Assembly (NCBI GenBank): GCA_964455375.1
Contig: CAYVXE010000056.1
Location: 1-28,076 of the forward strand
From: CAYVXE01 sp964455375
GTDB taxonomy: Bacteria > Zhuqueibacterota > Zhuqueibacteria > Oceanimicrobiales > Oceanimicrobiaceae
Direction: 5' to 3'
DNA length: 28,076 bases
Shown here: positions 14,126 through 21,872 of the stretch, one piece after another
How the letters are laid out: the number at the start of each line of letters is the position of its first letter
How positions within the stretch are numbered: the first letter of the stretch is position 1
Position numbers and translations under genes: made by a program
Notes under the pieces: generated by a model
Told to the model about the DNA's origin: nothing
What the model saw: only the letters and a program-made list of their open reading frames with translations
Database searches by the model: none

Positions 14126-15922
14126 TTATTCGGTAGGAATAAGAATGGTAAATTTTGTTCCCGTGTCAATTTTACTTTCCACGGAGATTCTACCCTGGTG
14201 TTCATCGATAATCTGCTGTACAACGGCCAGACCGAGACCGGAACCTTCTTCTTTGGTTGTGTAGTAGAAATCAAATATTTTATCCAGCTCCATTTTTGAA
14301 ATGCCGTGGCCGGTGTCCGCAAATACAATTTCAACCCAACGTTCTTTATCATTGTCGCCGCCTGATAGAGAAACATTCTTCAGTCCCACACGAAGTTTGC
14401 CGCCTCCCGGCATCGCTTGAATGGCATTGATGGACAAATTTAAAAACACCTGCTGCATTTTTCCGGCATCGACATTCGCGTAAACAGGCATGTCCGCATA
14501 GTCGCGTTCGATGCGCACGCCTTTTTTAAGCGACTCGCCAATTTGCAGGGTGACGATTTTATCGAGAATGTCATTCAACTCAACTTTGGCCAGCTTAATC
14601 TTAGATGGCCGGGCAATGAGCAAAAAATCCGACACTAATTGATCCACCCGTTTAATTTCCGAGGACAGAATATCATAAAAATTTTGCACCCGTTCCTTAT
14701 TGACTTTTTCCTTCGATAGTTCCCGCTTCAGAATTTGCATATTGATAACCATAGCATTGAGCGGATTCCTGATTTCGTGGGAAAGTACGGATGCCAGTTT
14801 TCTCATCGTCTCGAGTACTTCCGTTCGTTTCAGGGTATTTTGAAATTCAATGAGCCGGTCTGCCATTTCGTTGAAATGTTCCGCCAATGTACCGATTTCA
14901 TCCTGGCTGATTTTCTCGATGCGATGGCTGAGCTCCCCTTTCGAAAAACGACCCATGCCGGAGACCAGCGCATTGACCGGTTTCACAATAGCTCTGGTGT
15001 AAAAATACGCCAACAGAGAAGCGAGCATCACACTCACAAACATAATTTGCAAAACTCTTATCCGCATGCGCTGCGCCGAAGCAAATGCTTCGGAACTCGG
15101 CTGTTGAATCATCGCACCCCAACCAAAATTTCCGATCGGCGCATAAGCAGCTACCATTTTTATACCCTTTTCATTGGTATAAATAAGCTGCCCGTTATGC
15201 CCGGCCCGGACATCGCGGAGGATGTTTTCATTCTGAAAGGACCGTTTTAAATACACATTTTTGCGCTCGGAATGAGCAATAAATTGGCCATTTTTATTAA
15301 AAATAAACGCTTCGCCCGATTCTCCTACCACATTTTCCTGCACGATATCCCACATGGCTTTTAAATCAACTTCAGCGTAAAGAAAACCCACGATTTCATT
15401 ATGATAGAAAATCGGTTCAGCTTCATCGAGCATGGGAAGGTGCTCATCCGTCATATAGACGTCGGAGCGGTACGACTGCCCTGCCCGAAGAATAGAAAAA
15501 GCGATATTCTCGCGCCCCTGGGAAAATATTCTCAGCCGTGGGTTCTCTTCGAAAGAGGTCGTAGCAACGACGGCATTGTTTGTATCGATAACCGATATGC
15601 GATTGAATAAATCAAATTCATTTAACAACGTATTAATGGCGAGTTCCAGTTCTCTTTTTTTCATTTCATAAACGGATTGATTCTTTACCTGACTTTTTAT
15701 TAACTGCTCGGCCATATCTATTTTCAACTCAATCAATCTGGTCGACCGTTTGGCAAATTCCTGATTACGCTCGAGAATGGTTTTTTGGATAGAGTCCTGA
15801 GCGGTGTCAACCAAAACTTTCCCGGTAAGAAACAGAGGCAGGGACACAATCAAAATATGCGATAACAATAACCGCGTAAACAAGCGATCCCTGATTTTGA
15901 TGTTTTTTGTCAGTTTTCCCAT
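14126..15922 (-). CDS. Membrane sensor histidine kinase with extracytoplasmic Cache domain and HAMP
   Basis: 598 residues. One membrane helix about 15-35, a large periplasmic dCache-type sensor about 40-285 (with VIDTNNAVVATTSF, IVGFLYAEVDLKAMWDIV, and GESGEAFIFNKNGQFIAHSE followed by the VAAYAPIGNFGWGAMIQ strand), a second helix about 288-310, HAMP about 311-363 (KPVNALVSGMGRFSKGELSHRI), HisKA with phospho-acceptor H382 (SVLSHEIRNPLNAM) and a catalytic ATPase domain (N box NLSINAIQAM, DTGHGI, GSGLGL). It should autophosphorylate in response to a small periplasmic ligand. Cache domains often bind amino acids or other small molecules. There is no receiver domain and no response regulator next door. 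It begins 5 bp after the stop of the solute-binding protein, so the pair is almost certainly one transcript. Confidence 0.94.
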   Translation of the reverse strand: MGKLTKNIKIRDRLFTRLLLSHILIVSLPLFLTGKVLVDTAQDSIQKTILERNQEFAKRSTRLIELKIDMAEQLIKSQVKNQSVYEMKKRELELAINTLLNEFDLFNRISVIDTNNAVVATTSFEENPRLRIFSQGRENIAFSILRAGQSYRSDVYMTDEHLPMLDEAEPIFYHNEIVGFLYAEVDLKAMWDIVQENVVGESGEAFIFNKNGQFIAHSERKNVYLKRSFQNENILRDVRAGHNGQLIYTNEKGIKMVAAYAPIGNFGWGAMIQQPSSEAFASAQRMRIRVLQIMFVSVMLASLLAYFYTRAIVKPVNALVSGMGRFSKGELSHRIEKISQDEIGTLAEHFNEMADRLIEFQNTLKRTEVLETMRKLASVLSHEIRNPLNAMVINMQILKRELSKEKVNKERVQNFYDILSSEIKRVDQLVSDFLLIARPSKIKLAKVELNDILDKIVTLQIGESLKKGVRIERDYADMPVYANVDAGKMQQVFLNLSINAIQAMPGGGKLRVGLKNVSLSGGDNDKERWVEIVFADTGHGISKMELDKIFDFYYTTKEEGSGLGLAVVQQIIDEHQGRISVESKIDTGTKFTILIPTE

Positions 15923-15927
15923 TCAGA

Positions 15928-17163
15928 TTATGGTTTTAATTTTTTCACAATCCATTGTTCAAACGGCAGGAGTTGACCTTTTCTATTTTTGCTTTGCGTA
16001 TCGCGATAATGTTCAAATTTATTGACATTCACAAGATGGTGAGTCACCCATTTGAAATACAGAAAGGTTACGGGTTGATCCGTGTTGACGACTTTCTGCA
16101 TACTTTTAATCAACGTTTTTCTCTTACTCTTATTTTCATCCTCATAGTAAAATCTCAGATAATTTTCAAAAGTCCGATTCCGATACCACATATAATTCAA
16201 TGTGCCAGTGGAGGAAAAAAAATCGGCAATGCTCTGCACATCATCTGTAAACGTGTGTTCCATGAGAACAATTTCAAAATCTCCCTGAACCAGATGACGA
16301 TTTATTTCATGTTTGGTCAAAGGTTTCGGCTGAATATCTACATTAATTTTGAGTAAATTAATTTTAATTTCCCGTGCGACCTGTTCATCAATGCGCACAC
16401 CTTTCTGGTAATAAAGAGTCAATTTTAAAGGATGTCCATTCTTTTCAAGAATACCGTCTCCATCAGAATCCTTCCAACCAGTTTCTTGCAGCAACTGAAT
16501 CGCTCTCTTGGGATTGTATTTGAAAGAAGTCATTTGTGGATTGTAAAAATCGGAATCATTGTCAAGAGGACCTTTTGCTAAATTGGCCTTTGCTCCCAAT
16601 ATTTTTTTGATGATTTGGTTGTGCCGAATCGCATAAGAAAAAGCAACACGAACATTTCTTGACTTTAAAATCGAATTGCGGATATTATAACAGAGCATCT
16701 TAACCGTATTGGGTACCGATAACAATGGCAGCGGTCGAAAATGGTTGTTCGCCTGTTGCACTTCACGGGCAGAAGCTTCATTCTTAAGTTCTGCATAGTC
16801 CACTTCTTCGAGAATAAGGGCAGAAATCAATGCACGTTCCGTTTCATAAAAGCGGATAATCACCCGGTTAGGGTTATAACGCCGGATATCAGGAGATTTG
16901 TAGTACTGCAGGACAATTTCCTTCGGTGACTGACTGAAAATAGCGAATGCTTTCCCTTTCGCGGCATCGAGAACAGGCACCAAACCCTCATTTGTCAACA
17001 GTTTGAATTGGTTGGGATCCGTGCGGCCCACGAGAACGCCGATTTTCACCGTTCGCAAATCTACAGCGTTTTGTGCATGTGCCCCGCTCCACAATTGAGC
17101 CAGTATTAAGATGCTCACAGAAAGACACACTTTCCGAACGTATTTTACGCGTCTTCCGGACAT
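15928..17163 (-). CDS. Family 5 (oligopeptide/dipeptide-type) solute-binding protein without a transporter
   Basis: I use the ATG at 17163, which begins MSGRRVKYVRKVCLSVSILILAQLWSGAHA, a plausible signal peptide; an in-frame ATG at 17187 is possible and neither has a clear ribosome site. About 411 residues, short for family 5 (commonly about 500-600), with the N-terminal lobe reduced. Family hallmarks are the lobe-2 segments NTVKMLCYNIRNSILKSRNVRVAFSYAI, the FKYNPKRAIQLLQETGWKDSDGDGILEKNG helix-loop, and LKLTLYYQKGVRIDEQVAREIKINLLKINVDI. No lipobox is seen, so it should be a soluble periplasmic protein. No permease or ATPase is nearby. The kinase gene follows after 5 bp, suggesting it presents ligand to the sensor rather than to a transporter (inference). 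Confidence 0.82.
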   Translation of the reverse strand: MSGRRVKYVRKVCLSVSILILAQLWSGAHAQNAVDLRTVKIGVLVGRTDPNQFKLLTNEGLVPVLDAAKGKAFAIFSQSPKEIVLQYYKSPDIRRYNPNRVIIRFYETERALISALILEEVDYAELKNEASAREVQQANNHFRPLPLLSVPNTVKMLCYNIRNSILKSRNVRVAFSYAIRHNQIIKKILGAKANLAKGPLDNDSDFYNPQMTSFKYNPKRAIQLLQETGWKDSDGDGILEKNGHPLKLTLYYQKGVRIDEQVAREIKINLLKINVDIQPKPLTKHEINRHLVQGDFEIVLMEHTFTDDVQSIADFFSSTGTLNYMWYRNRTFENYLRFYYEDENKSKRKTLIKSMQKVVNTDQPVTFLYFKWVTHHLVNVNKFEHYRDTQSKNRKGQLLPFEQWIVKKLKP

Positions 17164-17290
17164 ATTATTATTTTTCAGACATTGCAACTATAAACAACCA
17201 GAATCATAAACAAGTGAAGCCATCAGGTCCCCCTCCCGGCAAGAACAAGAAAACAGGATTAGACAAAGAAAGGTGACGCCACGAAACAGC

Positions 17291-17331
17291 AAAAATGCGC
17301 TTAAAACATGAAAAATGGATTTGAAACGCAT
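17291..17331 (-). terminator. Possible intrinsic terminator after the threonine aldolase gene
   Basis: On the minus strand, arms ATGCGTTT (17331-17324) and AAGCGCAT (17302-17295) can pair over 8 bp with one G-U. The loop is long, 21 nt. TTTT follows at 17294-17291. It starts 15 bp after the aldolase stop codon. The long loop and short T-run make it only a fair candidate. Confidence 0.35.
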
Positions 17332-17345
17332 GATTCAACCATTTA

Positions 17346-18383
17346 CTAAAAAGTCTTCCGGAAGCTGTCAATGGCCATTTGGATGTCTTCCCTTTTTACA
17401 TTTAAATGCGTGACGGCACGAACCGTCGTCGGACCAAACGGAACAACCAGAATGTCATACCTCTTCAATTTTTCGATGACATCGAGCGCGGACAAACCGG
17501 ACTCTGCCACATCAAAAATAACGATATTCGTTTGCACAGACTCCAAATCCAACGTTATTCCAGGTAATTTTTGTAAGGCCTCAGCCAACATTTTTGCATG
17601 TTTGTGATCATCCGCAAGTCGATGGATATTATTTTGTAAAGCAAACAGGGCGCCTGCTGCCAAAATCCCGACCTGACGCATTCCGCCGCCAAAAATTTTA
17701 CGTACCCGTCTGGCTTCCTGCACAAATTCTCTTGAACCGGCAATGGCAGAACCCACAGGGGCACCTAATCCCTTTGAGAAACAAATCGAAACGGTATCGC
17801 AATATTGTGCGTATTCTTTAATTTCGATACCGCTGGCAATGGACGCATTCCAGATCCGGGCACCGTCTAAATGTAATTTTAATCCATGTGATCTCGTCAA
17901 CTCAAACAGGCGTTTCATCTCCGAAATCGGGAAAACCGTGCCCCCGGCACTGTTGTGTGTATTTTCGATGGCCACCACGGATGTACGCGGCAGATGCTCA
18001 TAAGACGGCTGAATAACCGCTTCCACCTGCTCAGCCGTGATGATGCCGCGAGTTCCTGTCACAGGTCTTAACTGCACACCGGACAAAAAAGGTATCGCTC
18101 CGGATTCATAATTATAAATATGACACCCTTTCTCGCAGATCACCTCATCTCCCGGTCTGGTCAAAACATTGATGCAGATTTCATTTCCCATGGTCCCGCT
18201 TGGCACGAACAGAGCTGCTTCTTTACCGAGAAACTCGGCCAGATATTCCTGCAAACGATTCACTGTAGGGTCCTCGCCAAACACATCATCCCCCACCTCA
18301 GCTTCTGCCATGACCGTCCGCATTTGCTGTGACGGTACCGTTACCGTATCACTGCGTAAATCAATTATTTTCAATCCATTCAT
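17346..18383 (-). CDS. ltaE: Low-specificity L-threonine aldolase
   Basis: 345 residues, the usual length. This fold-type I PLP enzyme cleaves L-threonine or L-allo-threonine to glycine and acetaldehyde. Visible motifs: N-terminal IDLRSDTVTVPSQQMR; GDDVFGEDPTVNRLQ; FVPSGTMGNE (61-68); H88 of EKGCHIYNYESG, which stacks on the cofactor; ENTHNSAGGTV; LHLDGARIWNA with D173 and R176; and the Schiff-base lysine K204 in CFSKGLGAPVGS. The stretch IFGGGMRQVGILAAGALFAL is also typical. A CGAAAGG sequence abuts the ATG, which is unusually close for a Shine-Dalgarno. A TTG at codon 4 would be better spaced, so the exact start is slightly uncertain. It stands alone, divergent from the HNH gene. Confidence 0.93.
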   Translation of the reverse strand: MNGLKIIDLRSDTVTVPSQQMRTVMAEAEVGDDVFGEDPTVNRLQEYLAEFLGKEAALFVPSGTMGNEICINVLTRPGDEVICEKGCHIYNYESGAIPFLSGVQLRPVTGTRGIITAEQVEAVIQPSYEHLPRTSVVAIENTHNSAGGTVFPISEMKRLFELTRSHGLKLHLDGARIWNASIASGIEIKEYAQYCDTVSICFSKGLGAPVGSAIAGSREFVQEARRVRKIFGGGMRQVGILAAGALFALQNNIHRLADDHKHAKMLAEALQKLPGITLDLESVQTNIVIFDVAESGLSALDVIEKLKRYDILVVPFGPTTVRAVTHLNVKREDIQMAIDSFRKTF

Positions 18384-18505
18384 CCTTTCGATAAATCACA
18401 CAGCCAGAACATTTATTTTACTATTTTAACATTTAAATAGCAAGTGAAATCAAACCCTCCGGATCATGGGTGAAAATCTTACACAAAATTATTTGCAGGA
18501 ACTAT

Positions 18506-18533
18506 TTGAATTTAAAATTCGTTTTATTACATT
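18506..18533 (+). promoter_or_regulatory. Weak sigma-70-like promoter candidate for the HNH gene
   Basis: TTGAAT (18506-18511), a 16-bp spacer and TACATT (18528-18533), 21 bp before the ATG at 18555. The region is AT-rich, so a chance match is quite possible. Confidence 0.3.
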
Positions 18534-18554
18534 AATAAAAACTGAGAAAATCGT

Positions 18555-19070
18555 ATGACGACCAGAGTTTTAGTCTTAAATGCAAGTTACGAACCCATTC
18601 ACATCTGCGGGGTCAAGCGGGCGATCGTACTCATCGTGAAGGGCGTTGCGCGAAGCGAACACAACACCCCACATTTTTTTCGGTCACCGTCGGTGGAGTT
18701 TCCCGTACCCGCCGTCATACGCCTCATTCATTACGTTCAGATTCCTTACCGAAAACGGACATTTTCCAAAAAACATGTTTTTATACGGGATCAATTTGTA
18801 TGTCAGTATTGCGGGAAAAAGGAAAATCCAGCCGATTTGACATTGGATCATATTCTGCCGCAGTCGAGAGGCGGAAAAAGTGTTTGGGAAAATTTAGTGA
18901 CCAGTTGCAAACGCTGCAATGTGAAAAAAGGAAATCGGACACCGAAGGAAGCGGATATGTACATCCTCAACAAGCCGCGACCACTAAACAGTTTCTTTTA
19001 TCTGCATCTGGTTCGGTCGAGAGCACACGAAAACGAAAATTGGAAAAAATATTTGTATTATGACAGCTAA
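18555..19070 (+). CDS. HNH endonuclease family protein
   Basis: 171 residues. The N-terminal part (1-75) begins VLVLNASYEPIHICGVKRAIVLIVKGVA, the usual start of a widespread stand-alone HNH family. The nuclease core is CQYCGKKENPADLTLDHILPQSRGG followed by WENLVTSCKRCNVKKGNRTP. Zinc cysteines C83, C86, C118 and C121 frame the ββα-metal finger, with the catalytic D98-H99 pair and N113. The family is common in many phyla as a single chromosomal gene outside mobile elements or defence islands. Its biological role is not settled. Nothing here points to restriction or an intron: no methyltransferase or mobile gene is adjacent. The ribosome site is weak. It is flanked by the divergent aldolase and, beyond a 219-bp gap, the convergent CorC-like gene. 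Confidence 0.9.
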   Translation: MTTRVLVLNASYEPIHICGVKRAIVLIVKGVARSEHNTPHFFRSPSVEFPVPAVIRLIHYVQIPYRKRTFSKKHVFIRDQFVCQYCGKKENPADLTLDHILPQSRGGKSVWENLVTSCKRCNVKKGNRTPKEADMYILNKPRPLNSFFYLHLVRSRAHENENWKKYLYYDS

Positions 19071-19132
19071 TTAGTGCTTGACCAAAAACTCAATTTGACT
19101 ATAATGATGCGGGACTCCAAAAGCGTCCTCCT

Positions 19133-19200
19133 TCACCTTGGGCGGAGTCGAAAGGTGATATAAGTGCTGTAAAATCAAAATGCTTCGACTTCGCTCAGCA
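19133..19200. repeat. Short inverted-repeat cluster between convergent genes, dispersed-repeat candidate
   Basis: TCACCTT (19133-19139) and AAGGTGA (19152-19158) form a 7-bp stem around a loop containing GGAGTCGAA. About 30 bp on, TGCTTCGACTTCGCTCAGCA (19181-19200) carries TTCGACT followed by CGC, the reverse complement of the GCGGAGTCGAA stretch. The same TTCGACTNCGCTCAG-like word is a frequent intergenic repeat in many bacterial genomes (recollection, not a search). Only these two copies are in the window. Confidence 0.45.
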
Positions 19201-19289
19201 TGGAAGGTGACACGTTACGGTTTCGCCACGACAGGTCGTTATCGTATTACCGGCATTTTCCTCATTTGAGAGAATTCGTCAGCAATAAT

Positions 19290-20618
19290 TTACTCCGATT
19301 GTCTCTTTGCCGTCTTTTCGATATTTTCTTCCAGAATCAACCGAATCTTTGCAATTCTCTGCCGCTCGATGTCTTCAACGATGAATTTCCCATGCTCAAA
19401 CTCCAATGTTGAACCCGGTTCAGGAATCTGTCCGGCCATGCTGAACACCACCCCTCCAACGGTTTCCACATCGAATTCCGGAAATTTAATATTAAGCCTA
19501 TCTTCGCATAGCTTCACCGGACACAAGCCGTCGACTATATACTCCCGCCTGCCAACCTGACGGATAAATGCGACCGGCTGATCGAACTCATCATAAATTT
19601 CGCCTACCAGTTCTTCGAGCACATCTTCCAGCGTCACGATGCCGGTTGTGCCCCCGTATTCATCTACCAGAACAGACATGTGTAATTTCGTCCCTTGAAA
19701 TTCACGGAACAGAGCATCCAACGTTATGGTTTCCGGATAGAAAATAATATCACGCTTGAGCCTGGTCATCCGCAGATCTTTTTCTCCACGAACCCGTGCA
19801 GCTAAAACATCCTTAATATGCACCATTCCTACAATATGGTCTAAGTCGCCTCTACAGAGCGGATAACGGGTGTGCCTGTTCTCTGTGATAATACGTAAAT
19901 TGTCTGCAAATGCATTTGTTGTAGATAGGTAAACCACGGATGTTCTGGGAATCATAATCTGCTTGGCTATTTTCTCATGAAGTGCCAGAACATTACCCAT
20001 AATTTCCACTTCCTTACCAGTGAGATGACCGCTCTTTTCTGAGTGCGCAAATATCAGTTTAAGTTCCTCTTCCGAATGGGCGGCATCGCTGGTAATTGCA
20101 GGATTAATACCCACAAGTTTTAACAGCAGAAACGATGAATGATTGAGCAGTAAAATAAATGGTTTAAAAATTTTATAAAAAATCGTTAAAGGTATTGCAA
20201 TCCACAATGAGGTCGTTTCCGCTCGCCGAATTGACAGCGATTTAGGAGCCATTTCACCTAAAACAATGTGCAAATAAGTGATGACACCAAAAGCGACAAC
20301 GAATGAAAAACTGTGAATAATTGAATCGGATACAATACCGGCCTTTTCAAATAAAGGTTTCATTTGTCCGGCCAAAAAAGGCTCACCAATCCAGCCAAGC
20401 CCTAAAGATGCAATCGTTATACCAACCTGGCATGCTGAAAGATATGCGTCCAGATTGAGAAGAATATGTTTAGCTGATTTTGCCGCCAAACCGCCTTTTT
20501 CGATGTGCTGCTCAATTTGTGAAGAACGGACTTTCACGATGGCAAATTCGGCTGCGACAAAAAATCCGTTTAAAAAAACCAGAAAGAAAATCAGTCCAAT
20601 TTGTAATAATTGTTCCAT
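19290..20618 (-). CDS. CorC/HlyC (CNNM)-family membrane protein with CBS pair
   Basis: 442 residues, a normal length. The CNNM (DUF21) membrane domain is about 1-185: the first helix LLQIGLIFFLVFLNGFFVAAEFAIV, then SACQVGITIASLGLGWIGEP, and a helix through VVAFGVITYLHIVLGEMAPKSL. The CBS pair is about 205-340 (MIPRTSVVYLS, RYPLCRGDLDHIVGMVHIKDVL, then SVLVDEYGGTTGIVTLEDVLEELVGEIYDE). The CorC_HlyC domain is about 350-425 (YIVDGLCPVKLCEDRLNI, EFDVETVGGVVFSMAGQIPEPGS). Family members affect Mg2+/Co2+ export and CBS domains bind adenine nucleotides; the older 'hemolysin' label is misleading. It follows the OmpA-like gene after 20 bp and is probably in the same transcript. Confidence 0.93.
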   Translation of the reverse strand: MEQLLQIGLIFFLVFLNGFFVAAEFAIVKVRSSQIEQHIEKGGLAAKSAKHILLNLDAYLSACQVGITIASLGLGWIGEPFLAGQMKPLFEKAGIVSDSIIHSFSFVVAFGVITYLHIVLGEMAPKSLSIRRAETTSLWIAIPLTIFYKIFKPFILLLNHSSFLLLKLVGINPAITSDAAHSEEELKLIFAHSEKSGHLTGKEVEIMGNVLALHEKIAKQIMIPRTSVVYLSTTNAFADNLRIITENRHTRYPLCRGDLDHIVGMVHIKDVLAARVRGEKDLRMTRLKRDIIFYPETITLDALFREFQGTKLHMSVLVDEYGGTTGIVTLEDVLEELVGEIYDEFDQPVAFIRQVGRREYIVDGLCPVKLCEDRLNIKFPEFDVETVGGVVFSMAGQIPEPGSTLEFEHGKFIVEDIERQRIAKIRLILEENIEKTAKRQSE

Positions 20619-20638
20619 AGTGGATTATTTATGTCCCT

Positions 20639-21331
20639 TTATTCCGGCAGAAGAAGAATTTCGATTCTCCGATTCCTGAGACGGCCTGCCCTGGTCTTAT
20701 TTGTGGCAACAGGCCGGTTTTCGCCAAAACCGGAGGCCTCTATTCGATGCGGATCAACACCCACGTCATCAATCAAAAACCGAACGACATTGGTCGCCCG
20801 TATAACCGACAGTTCCCAATTGGTCGAAAATTGCGATTTAAGTTTACGATGGATGGGAATATTGTCAGTGTGGCCAGCAACTTTTATATGCTTATTCCCG
20901 GCAGTCTTAAATATTCTTCCCAATCTCTTCAGTACCTGCTTGCCTTCGGGTGAAATGTTCGCCTTTCCGGACGGAAACAAAATTTTGTTAACAATTTTTA
21001 CGTTTAATCTGTCTGCCATCCGGGTAACGGCTATGTCACCACTTTCAACCTGTTCCTGTAAATTGAGAATTAATTCTTCATAGGTGGATTTTAGTTTCTT
21101 TATTTCATCATTTTTTGTACTGCTTATTTGTTTAATCTTATCTTCCAACTCTCTGGCGAGACCCGCATTTTCATGTTCAAGCTGTTGCACACGAAACATG
21201 AGTTCATCGCTTTGCTTTCCTAATTCGGCTGCCTCCGTTTTTAATTGACTTACTGTGTCAAGGTAATAATAACCGGAAAAACCCACCACAAGAATGAGCA
21301 AAATAAGCAATATAGTTGAAAAAGTACTCAT
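20639..21331 (-). CDS. Inner-membrane-anchored OmpA/MotB-like peptidoglycan-binding protein
   Basis: 230 residues. One N-terminal membrane helix (about 5-23), a long charged coiled coil (about 26-100: LKTEAAELGKQSDELMFRVQQLEHENAGLARELEDKIKQ in short), then an OmpA-like domain (about 110-230) with ILFPSGKANISPEG, VAGHTDNIPI (D156), WELSVIRATNVVRFL (R178) and GFGENRPVATNKTRAGRLRNRRIEI. D156 and R178 are the residues that bind diaminopimelate in peptidoglycan. The helix-coil-OmpA order is that of MotB and of stand-alone tethering proteins. No MotA or flagellar gene is seen, so a structural link between membrane and cell wall is more likely than a motor. Ribosome site GAGGA lies 4 nt before the ATG. 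Confidence 0.9.
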   Translation of the reverse strand: MSTFSTILLILLILVVGFSGYYYLDTVSQLKTEAAELGKQSDELMFRVQQLEHENAGLARELEDKIKQISSTKNDEIKKLKSTYEELILNLQEQVESGDIAVTRMADRLNVKIVNKILFPSGKANISPEGKQVLKRLGRIFKTAGNKHIKVAGHTDNIPIHRKLKSQFSTNWELSVIRATNVVRFLIDDVGVDPHRIEASGFGENRPVATNKTRAGRLRNRRIEILLLPE

Positions 21332-21406
21332 GAATCCTCAATGGGCGAAACGACAATGACGAATTGCGAAGAAGAAATTACAAATTACAAATCATAAAAC
21401 TGGTTT

Positions 21407-21859
21407 TTATTTTTTCGACTTCATGATTTCATACGCTGCAATTCCAAATGCTACCGAAACATTTAATGAAATTTTCTTGCCCCGCATCGGGAGGTGAACC
21501 ACGGTGTCCGCCTCACAAAGCAGCTCGTCGCTAATGCCATTATATTCATTCCCGACAATTAAACAGAGCGTCTCAGGGTAGTCAACAGCATCGAACGGTA
21601 CACTGTTTTCAGTGGTTTCGAGGGCAAAAATCGGGACGTTCTCTTTTCTAAATTCTTTCACAAGATCAATAGGATTTTTATAGTACGACCACGGTACGGT
21701 TTCTTCGGCACCTAAAGCGACTTTGTGAATTTCACGGTGCGGTGGCTTGCCTGTAATTCCGGTTAAAAATATTTTTGAGACTCCGGCACCGTCCGCCGTA
21801 CGAAAAATGGCACCGACATTAAATAAACTACGAATATTGTCAAGAAGGACAAAAACCAT
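21407..21859 (-). CDS. SpoU (TrmH)-family RNA 2'-O-methyltransferase, short form
   Basis: 150 residues. The three SPOUT motifs are present: motif 1 NIRSLFNVGAIFRTADG (N8-R20), motif 2 LIVGNEYNGIS (E105) and motif 3 LPMRGKKISLNVSVAFGIAAYE (S131, N133). These form the knotted AdoMet site and the dimer interface for ribose methylation of tRNA or rRNA. The chain starts directly at motif 1, so the N-terminal RNA-binding extension of TrmH or RlmB is missing; TrmL-like enzymes are similarly short. The target nucleotide cannot be read from sequence. There is no strong ribosome site. It begins 13 bp after the hybrid kinase stop, suggesting translation coupled to, or read-through from, the kinase genes. 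Confidence 0.9.
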   Translation of the reverse strand: MVFVLLDNIRSLFNVGAIFRTADGAGVSKIFLTGITGKPPHREIHKVALGAEETVPWSYYKNPIDLVKEFRKENVPIFALETTENSVPFDAVDYPETLCLIVGNEYNGISDELLCEADTVVHLPMRGKKISLNVSVAFGIAAYEIMKSKK

Positions 21860-21872
21860 TCAGGACTTATTT

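Noticed and set aside
14735..15250. 171-codon plus-strand frame opposite the Cache sensor kinase
   Set aside because: It is a shadow of the kinase coding strand with no domain and no ribosome site.
18555..19070. HNH nuclease as part of a defence or mobile element
   Set aside because: It belongs to a common stand-alone chromosomal family, and no methyltransferase, toxin, recombinase or intron feature lies next to it.
19290..20618. Hemolysin annotation for the CorC/HlyC-type protein
   Set aside because: The domains are those of a CNNM/CBS ion-transport-related protein; the hemolysin name is historical and nothing here indicates a toxin.
20639..21331. MotB flagellar stator protein
   Set aside because: The OmpA domain and single helix fit, but there is no motA or flagellar gene nearby and the N-terminus lacks a clear plug and proton-site aspartate in the helix.
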